Under the pieces are notes generated by a model, which saw only the letters and a list, made by a program, of their open reading frames with translations, was not told the origin of the DNA and made no database searches. Position numbers and translations under genes: made by a program. This document shows positions 16,671 to 25,625 of a DNA stretch of 64,000 nucleotides, piece after piece. Each line of letters begins with the position of its first letter. Within the stretch, counting starts at the first letter, position 1. Origin of the DNA: Lachnospiraceae bacterium (GTDB lineage Bacteria > Bacillota > Clostridia > Lachnospirales > Lachnospiraceae). Location: positions 3,693,501 to 3,757,500 of the forward strand of contig CP107199.1 of NCBI GenBank assembly GCA_025758065.1. The letters run 5' to 3'.

Positions 16671-17612
16671 ATGACAACGATCATTTTCGGTATTCTGGAA
16701 GAAGGCCTTGTATATGCCATTATGGCCCTGGGCGTTTACATCACATATAAGATCCTGGATTTCCCGGATCTGTCTGTAGACGGCACCTTCCCTCTTGGCG
16801 CTGCTGTGACCGCAGCAGGTATTGCAAACGGGCTTCCTTTCATCGGTACCATTTCACCTGTAGCAGCATTATTCATTTCCTTTGCAGTGGGTGCCTTAGC
16901 CGGCTGTATCACCGGTCTCATCCACGTAAAGTTAAAGGTACGTGACCTGCTCTCCGGCATCATTGTCATGACGGCCCTCTATTCCATTAATTTAAGGATC
17001 ACCGGAAAAGCAAACCTTCCTATATTTAGTAAGGAAACTATCTTTTCCAATTCCTTCCTTTCCACCCATGTACCGGAAGCTGCATCACCCTTTATCGTGA
17101 CCATCATTCTTTTTGTCATCGTTTTGGTCTGCAAGGTGTTATTGGATGCCTACTTACAGACACGTTCCGGTTATCTGCTTCGTGCAGTTGGTGATAATGA
17201 CGTACTTGTTACATCCCTTGCAAAAGATAAAGGTCTTGTAAAAATCGTAGGTCTTGCCATTGCAAACGGCTTTGCAGCACTTGCAGGAAGCGTTTACTGC
17301 CAGCAGAAGGGATTTTTTGAAATCTCCATAGGCACCGGCACCATGGTCATCGGCCTTGCAAATGTTATCATTGGAACCCAGCTGTTAAAGAGAGTCGGCT
17401 TTATCCGCTCTACTACTGCTGTTATCATTGGTTCCATTGTATACAAAGCTTGCGTTTCTATTGCGCTGCTGTTAAACGACCTGCACATTGGAGGGCTGGA
17501 CATTTCCATTCCAGTCACTGCATCCGATCTGAAGCTGATCACTTCTGTATTATTCCTTATCATCCTTGTAGTAAGCCCTTCCGGCGGAAAGAAGGTAAAG
17601 AGCCATGCTTGA
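16671..17612 (+). CDS. trpY: ABC transporter permease (TrpY type)
   Basis: A 313-residue membrane protein of the branched-chain-type permease family with about eight hydrophobic segments (GLVYAIMALGVYITYKIL at the start). The characteristic region DFPDLSVDGTFPLGAAVTAA lies near residue 35. It is the inner-membrane channel for the TrpX receptor and TrpZ ATPase. It starts 27 nt after trpX and overlaps trpZ by 8 nt, so the three are translated from one transcript under T-box control. Confidence 0.9.
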   Translation: MTTIIFGILEEGLVYAIMALGVYITYKILDFPDLSVDGTFPLGAAVTAAGIANGLPFIGTISPVAALFISFAVGALAGCITGLIHVKLKVRDLLSGIIVMTALYSINLRITGKANLPIFSKETIFSNSFLSTHVPEAASPFIVTIILFVIVLVCKVLLDAYLQTRSGYLLRAVGDNDVLVTSLAKDKGLVKIVGLAIANGFAALAGSVYCQQKGFFEISIGTGTMVIGLANVIIGTQLLKRVGFIRSTTAVIIGSIVYKACVSIALLLNDLHIGGLDISIPVTASDLKLITSVLFLIILVVSPSGGKKVKSHA

Positions 17613-18378
17613 ATTAAAACACATCCATAAATATTACAACGCAGGTACTGTCAATGAAATGTGCCTGTTTAATGATTTTAACTTATCCATTGATGATCAT
17701 CAATTTGTATCTGTAGTAGGAAGCAATGGTTCCGGCAAAACTTCTCTTTTAAATATCATCTGTGGAAGTATTCCGCTGGATGACGGCCGTATTATCATCG
17801 GCGATGAAGACATTACCAAAATGCCTGAATATAAGCGCCAGCGCCGCATTGGCCGTGTTTACCAGAACCCGTCCATGGGAACCTGCCCTTCTATGACCAT
17901 TGCGGAAAACATGGCTTTAGCAGACAATAAGGGCAAAGCCTTCAACCTCCGTCCCGGAACCAACAAACAGCGCCTGGAATTCTACCGTGAATCTCTCCGC
18001 TCTCTTGGCCTTGGACTGGAAGATAAAATGGATGTAAAAGTAGGTGTTCTCTCCGGCGGACAGCGCCAGGCAATGGCTCTTTTAATGTCCACCATGACTC
18101 CTATTGAGTTTCTGATCCTGGATGAACACACCGCTGCTCTGGACCCGAAAACAGCAGAAACCATTATGGAACTGACAGATAAAGTAGTCCGTGAAAAGAA
18201 CCTGACTACGATCATGGTCACTCACAATCTCCGCTTTGCTGTGGAATATGGTAACAGACTTTTAATGATGCACCAGGGACATGCAGTGATCGATAAAGCA
18301 GGTGAAGAAAAGGAAGCTACTACTATTGATCATATCCTAAAGAAATTTAATGAGATCAGTATTGAGTGTGGAAACTAA
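17605..18378 (+). CDS. trpZ: ABC transporter ATPase (TrpZ type)
   Basis: A 257-residue ATP-binding subunit. Walker A is GSNGSGKTS (about residue 39), the signature LSGGQRQAM is near 150, and Walker B with switch is FLILDEHTAALDP. An H-loop is visible in IMVTHNLRFA. It drives the TrpXY system and is the last gene before a strong terminator. Confidence 0.93.
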   Translation: MLELKHIHKYYNAGTVNEMCLFNDFNLSIDDHQFVSVVGSNGSGKTSLLNIICGSIPLDDGRIIIGDEDITKMPEYKRQRRIGRVYQNPSMGTCPSMTIAENMALADNKGKAFNLRPGTNKQRLEFYRESLRSLGLGLEDKMDVKVGVLSGGQRQAMALLMSTMTPIEFLILDEHTAALDPKTAETIMELTDKVVREKNLTTIMVTHNLRFAVEYGNRLLMMHQGHAVIDKAGEEKEATTIDHILKKFNEISIECGN

Positions 18379-18407
18379 AAGATCAGTATTGAATGTAGAA
18401 ATGAAGT

Positions 18408-18451
18408 AAAAAGGCTGGCAATTTCCAAAATCTGGAATGCCAGTCTTTTTT
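18408..18451. terminator. Bidirectional terminator after trpZ
   Basis: GGCTGGCA (18413-18420) with TTTCCA pairs with TGGAATGCCAGTC (18433-18445), with A-run before and T-run after. It serves trpZ and the convergent lipoprotein gene. Confidence 0.88.
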
Positions 18452-18483
18452 ATATATTTTATATATATAATTTATATATTCTT

Positions 18484-19215
18484 TTATTCTGCAAATACCA
18501 TGATCCGCATAGCTGTATTTTCTTCATCAGACCATACCACTGCTTTTCTCCCCTGGGTAAGGTCATCTAATGTAACAATATTTCTGGTGAGATATGGTAC
18601 TATTGCACAGTCATCTGCCAGTGTATATTTTGTACCGTCCATAGCAGTCAGTACAGACTGGGAAGATGCTGCATCTGTCACTACAGATTTAACAGTTACA
18701 TAATCCGGAACTTTAAAGTCTGCCGGGACATTAGTAAAGATCATTGTTGCGTTTGTCATTGGCGGAAGGCTCATGGTCATTGCCGGACCGATATAGGCAT
18801 AAATGGTATCCCCGTCCTTAATATCAGATAGCTCTTTTGGCAGACCGGAAACAGCATCTAATACATAAGTAGACTCCTGAGATACATTTAAGATCACTTC
18901 TCCCTGATATCCCTGATCTGCCTGACTGTCAATGGATAATCTTCCATCTTCCATATGGGTAGCCGGTCCATACAGGCGTACAGAGTCTTCTGCCTGCTCC
19001 GGCTGTTCTTCTGTACCTTCAATAGTGCCGCTTACGGTCTCTACAACAGTAGTTTCTTCCGGAGAAGATGTAGGCTCCTGAGATTCACTTACTACTGGTT
19101 TTGACTCACTTACAAGTGGCAGCGTCATTGCTGTATCTGCTTTATTGGAACATCCTCCAAGACCTAAAACTGCCGCACTGCATAATACTGCTGCATATAA
19201 ATAATATTTTCTCAA
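18484..19215 (-). CDS. Putative lipoprotein of unknown function
   Basis: A 243-residue exported protein. The signal sequence MRKYYLYAAVLCSAAVLGLGGC ends in lipobox LGGC. A Ser/Glu/Thr/Pro-rich linker (residues about 25-75) precedes a domain with repeated beta-type segments (GEVILNVSQESTYVLDAVSG, GDTIYAYIGPAMTMSLPP). I do not recognise a named domain. It is monocistronic and convergent with trpZ. A secreted accessory or envelope role is likely, but nothing more can be said. Confidence 0.8.
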   Translation of the reverse strand: MRKYYLYAAVLCSAAVLGLGGCSNKADTAMTLPLVSESKPVVSESQEPTSSPEETTVVETVSGTIEGTEEQPEQAEDSVRLYGPATHMEDGRLSIDSQADQGYQGEVILNVSQESTYVLDAVSGLPKELSDIKDGDTIYAYIGPAMTMSLPPMTNATMIFTNVPADFKVPDYVTVKSVVTDAASSQSVLTAMDGTKYTLADDCAIVPYLTRNIVTLDDLTQGRKAVVWSDEENTAMRIMVFAE

Positions 19216-19289
19216 TATGACTTCTCCTTTTCTAATACCAAAGATTATTTTTTAATGTGCTGACACATTCAAAGTTTTCTTCTGGACTT

Positions 19290-19424
19290 ATTATATCGTA
19301 AACTCACGAATCCCGCGCATTCGCGCTCTGCTGCCTGCTTACGCAGGCGATTCGTTCGTTAATGGCTTGCGAAAAACAAATGTCTGCTACGCAGCCGCTT
19401 GTTTTTCACTACGCTCATTATATC
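19290..19424. repeat. GC-rich structured insert flanked by 8-bp direct repeats
   Basis: ATTATATC occurs at 19290-19297 and again at 19417-19424. It bounds a 119-bp GC-rich segment rich in small hairpins (CCTGCTTACGCAGG; AAACAA..CTGC-TAC-GCAG..TTGTTT) within an AT-rich gap. This looks like a small non-autonomous insertion with a target duplication. I see no open frame and no clear terminal inverted repeats. Confidence 0.5.
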
Positions 19425-19484
19425 TTATATTATCCATATATCCAATAAAGCTTTTCTTAAGTATTATTTAAATAATATATACAA

Positions 19485-19530
19485 CAAAAAAGAGCCTTCC
19501 CATATGATTACAGGAAAACTCCTTTTTTAT
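19485..19530 (-). terminator. Terminator after the first KDG kinase gene
   Basis: On the minus strand GGAGTTTTCC pairs imperfectly with GGGAAGGCTC, flanked by A6 and T6 runs. It lies 35 nt beyond the kinase stop codon. Confidence 0.65.
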
Positions 19531-19563
19531 TTATGCTTTTAAAACCTTTCAACAGGCTTTTTA

Positions 19564-20598
19564 CTATCTCGCCATCTCACTCTGTGGTCCAGTCTGGTTA
19601 TGGGCCTTGATAATGGTCTCGATCTCATCCAGGTTAGAGGATGGGAGATCGCCAGGAATAGTGTTTTTCACAGCTGCGGTAGCGTTTCCGAAAGCAACTG
19701 CCTTCTGGCAGTCACCACCGCTGCTTAACAAGCCATAAAGAGCGCCGGAAATATAGGCATCACCACTGCCGATACGATCTACTACTTCGATATCACGATA
19801 TGGCTCTTCTTCATAGAATGTGTCTCTTGCAGCATCGTAGATCACAGAACCGAATGTATGGCGTTTCGGGCTATGTACGATACGCTGGGTGGAAGCTACT
19901 ATAGAGATAGGATATTCTTTTGTAAAGCTCTTCATCATCTCTTTCGCACTGCCATTTTTTAAGAAGGTCAGTCGTGCAGTATCTTCTGAGCAGAAGAAAA
20001 TATCTACATAAGGAAGAATACGCTCAATACATTCTCTTGCTTCATCACCACTCCACAGATTTCCACGGAAGTTTACATCAAAAGAAACAAGAGTTCCTGC
20101 TTCCTTAAAACGCTTGATCATCTCAATTGCAGTCTCTCTGATCTTCTCACTGAGCGCCAGAGTAATACCTGTGGTATGGAAACATTTTGGAGCTGTGTAT
20201 ACCTCCTCCGGGATCTCATTAATATCCAGAGTAAAGAAGGAACTGTTCACACGGTCATAAATAACCTTTGGTTTTCTCGGATATGCACCGTTTTCATAGT
20301 AATAAATTCCCACACGGGCTGATGGAGAATGGTCATACATAAAAAAGTCATCGCTGACACCAAATGAACGGATCTTACCTTTCATAAAGCTGCCGATATC
20401 ATGTGACGGAAGCTTGGAGATAACGCCTGTACGCAATCCTAAAAGAGATGCACCTACTGCTACGTTCAGTTCTGCACCGCCAACCTGCTTTACAAAGGTA
20501 TCTCCTCTGGAAAGACGGTCATTATCTGGTGGTGACAGTCTTAAAAGAACCTGTCCTAATGTAAGCAGGTCAAAAGTTCTTCCTTTTATCTCACCCAT
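19564..20598 (-). CDS. kdgK: PfkB-family sugar kinase, 2-keto-3-deoxygluconate kinase type (copy A)
   Basis: A 344-residue ribokinase-fold kinase, probably phosphorylating 2-keto-3-deoxygluconate to KDPG. Substrate-side signatures are GGAELNVAVGASLLGL (residues about 35-50) and NFRGNLWS. The C-terminal ATP/anion-hole motif is DRIGSGDAYISGAL. The second ATG (20598) is chosen because AGGAGG lies 8 nt before it, against 2 nt for the first. A terminator and the palindrome H2a separate it from a second kinase upstream. Context with eda, uxaA and uxaC supports the hexuronate role. The specificity of each copy is uncertain. Confidence 0.85.
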   Translation of the reverse strand: MGEIKGRTFDLLTLGQVLLRLSPPDNDRLSRGDTFVKQVGGAELNVAVGASLLGLRTGVISKLPSHDIGSFMKGKIRSFGVSDDFFMYDHSPSARVGIYYYENGAYPRKPKVIYDRVNSSFFTLDINEIPEEVYTAPKCFHTTGITLALSEKIRETAIEMIKRFKEAGTLVSFDVNFRGNLWSGDEARECIERILPYVDIFFCSEDTARLTFLKNGSAKEMMKSFTKEYPISIVASTQRIVHSPKRHTFGSVIYDAARDTFYEEEPYRDIEVVDRIGSGDAYISGALYGLLSSGGDCQKAVAFGNATAAVKNTIPGDLPSSNLDEIETIIKAHNQTGPQSEMAR

Positions 20599-20621
20599 TG
20601 TCATATCCTCCTGATGTTTTT

Positions 20622-20786
20622 AATGTTCTCCCGCAATCTTTCTGTGCCTGATTTTGTAAGAAGATTTTTTGCCAGTTGTGCCCAAATTTCTGAGGCATAC
20701 GGGGTACGTACATCAATGAAGTTCGGGTGCAACTGGCGAAAAACCGGTCACAAAGGCAGGTACAGGAAAGACTCCGAAAGAACATT
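20622..20786 (-). repeat. 165-bp palindromic element (H2a) in the kdgK leader
   Basis: AATGTTCT at 20622-20629 mirrors AGAACATT at 20779-20786. Pairing continues through the arms (GCCTG/CAGG; GCCAGTTG/CAACTGGC). A related element lies at 31820-31982 in the same orientation and the same position relative to its downstream gene. The gene-proximal arm is better conserved between the two copies (AACTGGCAAAAAATCTTCT and CGGGAGAACATT). Confidence 0.82.
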
Positions 20787-20795
20787 TTAAAGAAA

Positions 20796-20847
20796 AAGCC
20801 TGTCTGAAAATACATTCCAGGAACGATATTTCCAAACAGGCCTTTCG
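20796..20847 (-). terminator. Terminator after the second KDG kinase gene
   Basis: On the minus strand AAAGGCCTGTTTGGAAATA pairs with TATTTTCAGACAGGC, followed by TTTTTCTTT. It lies about 35 nt after the stop at 20880. Confidence 0.8.
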
Positions 20848-20879
20848 GTCTCTTATTTTTTAACTCTTAAAAAAAGTAA

Positions 20880-21911
20880 TTATCTCTGTACACGACCTGA
20901 GCCATCGCCACCTGCTAAAGTCTCAACTTCTGCACGGGTTACCAGGTTGAAGTCGCCAGGGATTGTGTGCTTTAATGCGGAAGCTGCTACTGCAAATTCC
21001 AGAGCTGCCTTCATATCCTTGCCATCAGCCAGACCACAGATCAGACCACCTGCGAAGGAGTCGCCGCCGCCTACACGGTCAACGATCGGAGCAATGTGGT
21101 ACTTTCTGGAATGATAGAATTCACGGGTCTGTCCATCCATGATGCAAGCAGACCAGTCATTGTTGGAAGCGCTGTGGCTTTCACGTAAGGAGCTGATGAT
21201 GTACTTGAATCCGAACTTATCAGCCATCTGGTTGAAGATATCAACGTATCCAGCTAATTCCAGTTCTCCGGAAGTAACATCAGTGTTGCCTGGCTTGAAG
21301 CCAAGAACCTTCTCTGCATCCTCTTCGTTACCGATGCAAACATCAACATACTGCATCAGGTTGGTCATAACCTTCTGAGCCTTTTCAGAAGACCACAGTT
21401 TCTTACGGAAGTTTAAGTCTACAGAAACAGTTACACCGTGAGCCTTAGCTGCCTTTAAAGCTGCTTCAGTCAGTTCGATAGCTGCATCGCTGACAGCTGG
21501 AGTAATACCGGTAAAGTGGAACCAGTCAGCATCAGCAAAGATTTCATCGAAGTTGAACTCATCTGCAGTTGCAGTAGAGATAGAGCTGTGTGCACGGTCA
21601 TAAACTACGTTGGAAGCTCTCATTGCAGAACCGGTCTCTAAGAAGTAGATTCCCAGTCTCTCACCGCTTCTTGCGATGTGCTTTGTTCCTACATTGTATT
21701 TTCTTAAAGCTGCTACTGCACACTCACCGATTGGGTTAGCTGGTACTGCAGTAACAAACTGTACATCATGACCATAGTTAGCTAAAGATACTGCTACGTT
21801 AGCTTCGCCGCCGCCGTAGTTTACATCAAACTCATCTGCCTGGATAAATTTTTCATTATTTGGGGTAGATAATCTTAACATGATCTCGCCCATGGTAACA
21901 ATCTTTGCCAT
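20880..21911 (-). CDS. kdgK: PfkB-family sugar kinase, 2-keto-3-deoxygluconate kinase type (copy B)
   Basis: A 343-residue ribokinase-fold kinase with NYGGGEANVAVSLANYGHDV near residue 30, VDLNFRKKLWS near 175 and DRVGGGDSFAGGL as the catalytic and ATP motif. AAGGAG lies 9 nt before the start. It follows the eda gene by 74 nt and ends at its own terminator, so eda-kdgK(B) is one transcript. That is the textbook arrangement for KDG to KDPG to pyruvate plus glyceraldehyde 3-phosphate. It resembles copy A in both motif blocks but is clearly diverged. Confidence 0.9.
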   Translation of the reverse strand: MAKIVTMGEIMLRLSTPNNEKFIQADEFDVNYGGGEANVAVSLANYGHDVQFVTAVPANPIGECAVAALRKYNVGTKHIARSGERLGIYFLETGSAMRASNVVYDRAHSSISTATADEFNFDEIFADADWFHFTGITPAVSDAAIELTEAALKAAKAHGVTVSVDLNFRKKLWSSEKAQKVMTNLMQYVDVCIGNEEDAEKVLGFKPGNTDVTSGELELAGYVDIFNQMADKFGFKYIISSLRESHSASNNDWSACIMDGQTREFYHSRKYHIAPIVDRVGGGDSFAGGLICGLADGKDMKAALEFAVAASALKHTIPGDFNLVTRAEVETLAGGDGSGRVQR

Positions 21912-21985
21912 TTTAATATTCTCCTTAAGATATGTGAAAATTTATTAATTTCCGTTCAAACCAGCGCATGGCTGAACTAGTATAA

Positions 21986-22636
21986 TTATGCTCTTGCTGC
22001 TTCTACAGCCTTAACAAATTCCTGAGCCTTTGCAGTTACAGCTGCGAAGTCACCGGTCTTAGCGCCCTTTGTAAGGCTGCTTCCGGTACCAACTGCGTAT
22101 GCACCAGCATGGATCCACTTATCAACGTTATCTACGTCAACACCGCCGGATGGCATAAACTCACCCTGTGGAAGAGGTCCCTTGAAAGAGCTGATAGCTG
22201 CAGGTCCTACGATATTTCCTGGGAAGATCTTGATTACATCGCATCCAGCTTCCATAGCGGTAATAGCTTCGCTTGGGGTCATAACGCCTGGCAGCATTGG
22301 TACTCTGTAACGGTTGCAAAGCTTGATGGTCTCTACATTTAAGCCTGGGCTTACGATGTAGTTAGCACCTGCTAAAATGCAAGCTCTTGCAGTCTCTGGA
22401 TCCAGAACGGTACCAGCACCGATCACGATCTTGTCATTGTCTTTATACTTGTCAGCCATCTTCTTGATGAAGCCTACTGGATCTCCGTCATCCATGGTCA
22501 TGGTCAGCTCGATAAAGTTGATGCCACCTGCGATAACAGCATCTACCACCTTCTCACCCTGCTCATAATTCTTTGCACGGATTACAGCAACCAGGCAGTC
22601 TTCTTTCAGTCTTGCTAAAACATGTTCTTTTTTCAT
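21986..22636 (-). CDS. eda: KDPG/KHG aldolase
   Basis: A 216-residue class I aldolase cleaving 2-keto-3-deoxy-6-phosphogluconate. The catalytic Glu is in FIELTMT and the Schiff-base Lys in DVIKIFPGN, followed by the usual PLPQGEFMPSGGVD. Length is normal. AAGGAG lies 7 nt before the ATG. It leads the eda-kdgK(B) transcript from the promoter at 22705-22733. Confidence 0.93.
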   Translation of the reverse strand: MKKEHVLARLKEDCLVAVIRAKNYEQGEKVVDAVIAGGINFIELTMTMDDGDPVGFIKKMADKYKDNDKIVIGAGTVLDPETARACILAGANYIVSPGLNVETIKLCNRYRVPMLPGVMTPSEAITAMEAGCDVIKIFPGNIVGPAAISSFKGPLPQGEFMPSGGVDVDNVDKWIHAGAYAVGTGSSLTKGAKTGDFAAVTAKAQEFVKAVEAARA

Positions 22637-22672
22637 TTTTCTTCTCCTTCTTTCGATGAGGTTCGTAAATAC

Positions 22673-22733
22673 GAATCGTTTTCACATTTACGATTTATAC
22701 TTAAATATTAATAGTTACCAACGGATTTGTCAA
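22673..22733 (-). promoter_or_regulatory. eda promoter with an inverted-repeat operator candidate
   Basis: TTGACA (complement of 22728-22733), 17 nt, TAATAT (complement of 22705-22710). Downstream of it lies TCGTAAAT (22673-22680) facing ATTTACGA (22686-22693), a 21-bp interrupted palindrome placed to block transcription. The IclR-type regulator encoded next door is the obvious candidate to bind it. Confidence 0.65.
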
Positions 22734-22769
22734 CAGCAAAACAGATAAATTATTATCTTTTATCCTGTT

Positions 22770-23528
22770 TTATTTGCCTAAAAATCCCAAAAGCCTTGAA
22801 AGCAGTTTTGCCTTTTCAGAAACCAGGCGTCCAAGAGCATCATAATCCTCTGTAGGCTTATAAAGACTGGACATGCTGATGGCTCCTATCACATTGCCAT
22901 CAGGGCCAAATACCGGGGCTCCCACGCACTCCATATGCTCTTCTAACTCCCTTGCATCAACGGCATAACCAATTTCCTTTACCCGCTCTAACTCCTCCAG
23001 GAAATGAACTTTATCCTGTATGGTACGCCTGGTATGGGGACGGAAGTTGATCCGGTCTGCCAGGGCATCCCTCTCTTCCTGTTCCATATTTGCCATAATA
23101 GCCTTTCCAAGAGAGGTGCAGTACAACGGATTCTTGGTTCCAACAGTTGCTGTTGTGATAATAGGATTTTCCGGCTCAAATTTACAGATATAAACAATGG
23201 AATCATCTGAACGCACTCCAAAGAATACCGTCTTTCCCATCTCTTTTGCAAATGCTTTTAATACAGGATCTATTGTGCCGATAAAATCCAGATTATTTGT
23301 ATAATTAATTCCTACACGATAAGCAGTCAGTCCAATGGTATAACGCTGCTTCTGCCCTTTTACCACATGGACCATACCCGTATGTGCCAGTGTTGTGATA
23401 ATATCATAAGCACTGGTCTTTGGAAGCTCTAACTTCTCGCAGATCTCATCCAGTGTAATGCCGTCCGGCTTTTTGGAAACCATTTTCAGTATATCCACCG
23501 TGCGCAGCGTTGTCCGGTTTAATTTCAT
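22770..23528 (-). CDS. IclR-family transcriptional regulator (KdgR-like)
   Basis: A 252-residue regulator with an N-terminal winged helix (VDILKMVSKKPDGITLDEIC, KTSAYDIITTLAHTGMV) and a C-terminal GAF-like effector domain (KTVFFGVRSDDSIVYICKFE, YCTSLGKAIMANM, GAPVFGPDGNVIGAISMSSL). AGGAGG lies 7 nt before the ATG. Family members near kdgK/eda usually bind KDG and repress hexuronate genes. It lies between uxaA and eda on the same strand with its own control region. Confidence 0.9.
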   Translation of the reverse strand: MKLNRTTLRTVDILKMVSKKPDGITLDEICEKLELPKTSAYDIITTLAHTGMVHVVKGQKQRYTIGLTAYRVGINYTNNLDFIGTIDPVLKAFAKEMGKTVFFGVRSDDSIVYICKFEPENPIITTATVGTKNPLYCTSLGKAIMANMEQEERDALADRINFRPHTRRTIQDKVHFLEELERVKEIGYAVDARELEEHMECVGAPVFGPDGNVIGAISMSSLYKPTEDYDALGRLVSEKAKLLSRLLGFLGK

Positions 23529-23569
23529 TTATGTTCCTCCTGCATCAGGTTTGTTAAACGTTTTGTATA

Positions 23570-23616
23570 AATCTGTACGTACAGCAGATTGTACGTATAT
23601 ATGTTTGTTGTACGTA
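23570..23616 (-). promoter_or_regulatory. Repeated GTACGTA motifs upstream of the IclR gene
   Basis: GTACGTA occurs at 23575-23581, 23591-23597 and 23610-23616. The first lies in the palindrome CTGTACGTACAG (23573-23584). The spacing of 16 and 19 bp and the position 42-88 nt before the start suggest an autoregulatory operator array. Confidence 0.5.
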
Positions 23617-23710
23617 TATACGATTTCTTTCAGTATAGCGCATCTTGCAACAGATTACAAGATGTGCTTTTGTTTTCCCGGCGCAGTCAGAACAATTTCC
23701 GCCACTATAC

Positions 23711-25195
23711 CTACAGAGTTACGCCCTGCTTGAAGATAGCCATATCATGGAAGCCTGCTGCTTCTGATTTAACCTTGCGTCCGGAAGCAACTTCCAGTAC
23801 ATAATTTAACAGATCCTGCGCCAGTTCTTCTTTTGTCTTGTCTTCTACCATCTGTCCCGCATTGAAATCGATCCAATTTGACTTGTGTCCTGCAAGCTTA
23901 GAGTTGCTGGAGATCTTTACGGTTGGAACAGGGGAAGCAAATGGAGTTCCACGACCGGTAGTAAACAGTACCATATGGGCACCAGATACCGCCAGTGCAG
24001 TTGCTGCCACCAGATCGTTTCCAGGTGCACTGAGCAGATTTAATCCCTTTACCTTAACCGGCTCTGCATACTCTAATACACCCTTTACCAGGGAACTTCC
24101 TGATTTCTGGGTACAGCCTAAGGATTTGTCCTCCAGAGTAGAGATACCACCCTTCTTGTTGCCTGGAGATGGATTCTCATAAATAGTCTGGTTGTGGCTG
24201 GTAAAGTAGTTCTTAAAGTTGTTGATCAGGTCAACCGTCTTGTCAAAAAGCTCTGGTGTTGCGCAGCGGTTCATTAACAGAGTTTCTGCACCGAACATTT
24301 CAGGAACTTCTGTTAAAATAGTGGTTCCGCCCTTGCTTACTAACAGATCAGAAAAAGCACCTACTACAGGATTTGCAGTAATTCCGGAAAGTCCATCAGA
24401 ACCACCACACTTCATACCAATGATCAGCTCACTTGCATCTATCTTCTCTCTTGAAAATGCATTTGCATAAGCCGCCAGTTCTTCCAGGATACCCATAGCG
24501 GTCTCCATCTCATCTTCTACATCCTGGCACTGTAAAAACTTCACCCTCTGCTCATCATACTCGCCAATATAATCCATTAATACAGGAATGTTGCTGTTCT
24601 CACAGCCCAGTCCTAATACCAGAACACCTGCCGCATTTGGATGATGGATCATATCTGCCAATACTTTTCTGGTATTTTCCTGGTCATCCCCCATCTGTGA
24701 ACATCCATATGGATGCTGGAATGCGATCACATCTTCTACATTTCCGCCTACAAACTTCTTCGCAGCTGTTTCAAGAGCCTTTGCAATGGAGTTTACACAG
24801 CCAACAGTAGGAATGATCCAGATTTCATTACGGATACCGGCTTTTCCGTCTGCTCTGCGATAGCCGTCAAAGTATACATGCTCAGATGGCTCTACATCCT
24901 TACTTCCTTCTGGCCTATATTCATAAGAGAGAACATCCCCTAAAGCAGTCTTTACATTATGAACATGTACCCATGCACCTTTTTCAATGGCTTCTTTTGC
25001 GTAGCCGATGCGGAAACCGTATTTTACTACTTCCTCTCCCTGGGCAATGGCGCGCAGCGCAAATTTATGTCCCTGTGGGATATCCTGGACCAGAGTTACC
25101 TTTTCTCCTGCAACATCCAGGGTCTCTCCTTCATTTAAAGGACGAAGAGCAACGGCAACGTTATCATTCTGATTGATCTTAACAATGTCCTGCAT
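23711..25195 (-). CDS. uxaA: Altronate dehydratase
   Basis: A 494-residue enzyme dehydrating D-altronate to 2-keto-3-deoxygluconate. An N-terminal SAF-type domain (about residues 1-95, VALRPLNEGETLDVAGEKV) is fused to the catalytic domain with GYRRADGKAGIRNEIWIIPT, HPYGCSQMGDD, MKCGGSDGLSG and GNKKGGISTLEDKSLGC, where family cysteines bind metal. Length matches UxaA. AGGAGATT precedes the ATG. It is transcribed divergently from the LacI regulator, and the KDG product feeds the kinases and eda nearby. Confidence 0.94.
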   Translation of the reverse strand: MQDIVKINQNDNVAVALRPLNEGETLDVAGEKVTLVQDIPQGHKFALRAIAQGEEVVKYGFRIGYAKEAIEKGAWVHVHNVKTALGDVLSYEYRPEGSKDVEPSEHVYFDGYRRADGKAGIRNEIWIIPTVGCVNSIAKALETAAKKFVGGNVEDVIAFQHPYGCSQMGDDQENTRKVLADMIHHPNAAGVLVLGLGCENSNIPVLMDYIGEYDEQRVKFLQCQDVEDEMETAMGILEELAAYANAFSREKIDASELIIGMKCGGSDGLSGITANPVVGAFSDLLVSKGGTTILTEVPEMFGAETLLMNRCATPELFDKTVDLINNFKNYFTSHNQTIYENPSPGNKKGGISTLEDKSLGCTQKSGSSLVKGVLEYAEPVKVKGLNLLSAPGNDLVAATALAVSGAHMVLFTTGRGTPFASPVPTVKISSNSKLAGHKSNWIDFNAGQMVEDKTKEELAQDLLNYVLEVASGRKVKSEAAGFHDMAIFKQGVTL

Positions 25196-25228
25196 GGTCT
25201 TTAATCTCCTATCTTTCTTTGTTTAGTG

Positions 25229-25435
25229 TTATGATGTTGGGGTCAAAAGGTATTTTGACCCCTCTGATACCGAATTGCTACGTGCTTTGCACTCCCGCAA
25301 TTCTAAAAACATTCGTAATTCGCTCATTTTTCTTCAAAAAATGGCTTCTTACTCATGTTTTTGGCAGGTCCAATGTCATAAATCCTCCTGCAAGCAAGCT
25401 TGCATCGGATTTATGACCTTTTGCCCCTGGTATCT
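25229..25435 (+). repeat. Interspersed repeat family R, copy 1 (in the uxaA leader)
   Basis: It starts GATGTTGGGGTCAAAAGG with a hairpin GGGGTCAAAA-ggta-TTTTGACCCC. TCTGATACCGAATTGC and the stem AATTGC...GCAATT follow, and it closes with GTCATAAATCC..GGATTTATGAC near GACCTTTTGCCCC. Related sequences occur at 33612, 37803 (reverse) and 43474. The inner part shares CGCTCATTTTTC and AAAAATGGCT with 44838-44864. Confidence 0.72.
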
Positions 25436-25625
25436 TGTTATTATAGTAATGAAAGTCAGCTGTATGTACCGTTGGCACTCCCACAACTGCCGCCACTATT
25501 CATGATCCGGGCTGTTGCCCTGCTTACTTAATACCGGCCTGGCTGCCAAATGTTTATGTTTCCTGGCATGCAAATACACAATCCACCTAACCACCTGGCA
25601 ACACTTTCACAAAAGCATTTAACTT

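Noticed and set aside
23570..23635. A degenerate CRISPR array from the GTACGTA repeats
   Set aside because: The repeats are only 7 bp with irregular spacing of 16 and 19 bp and lie at an operator position; no cas gene is present.
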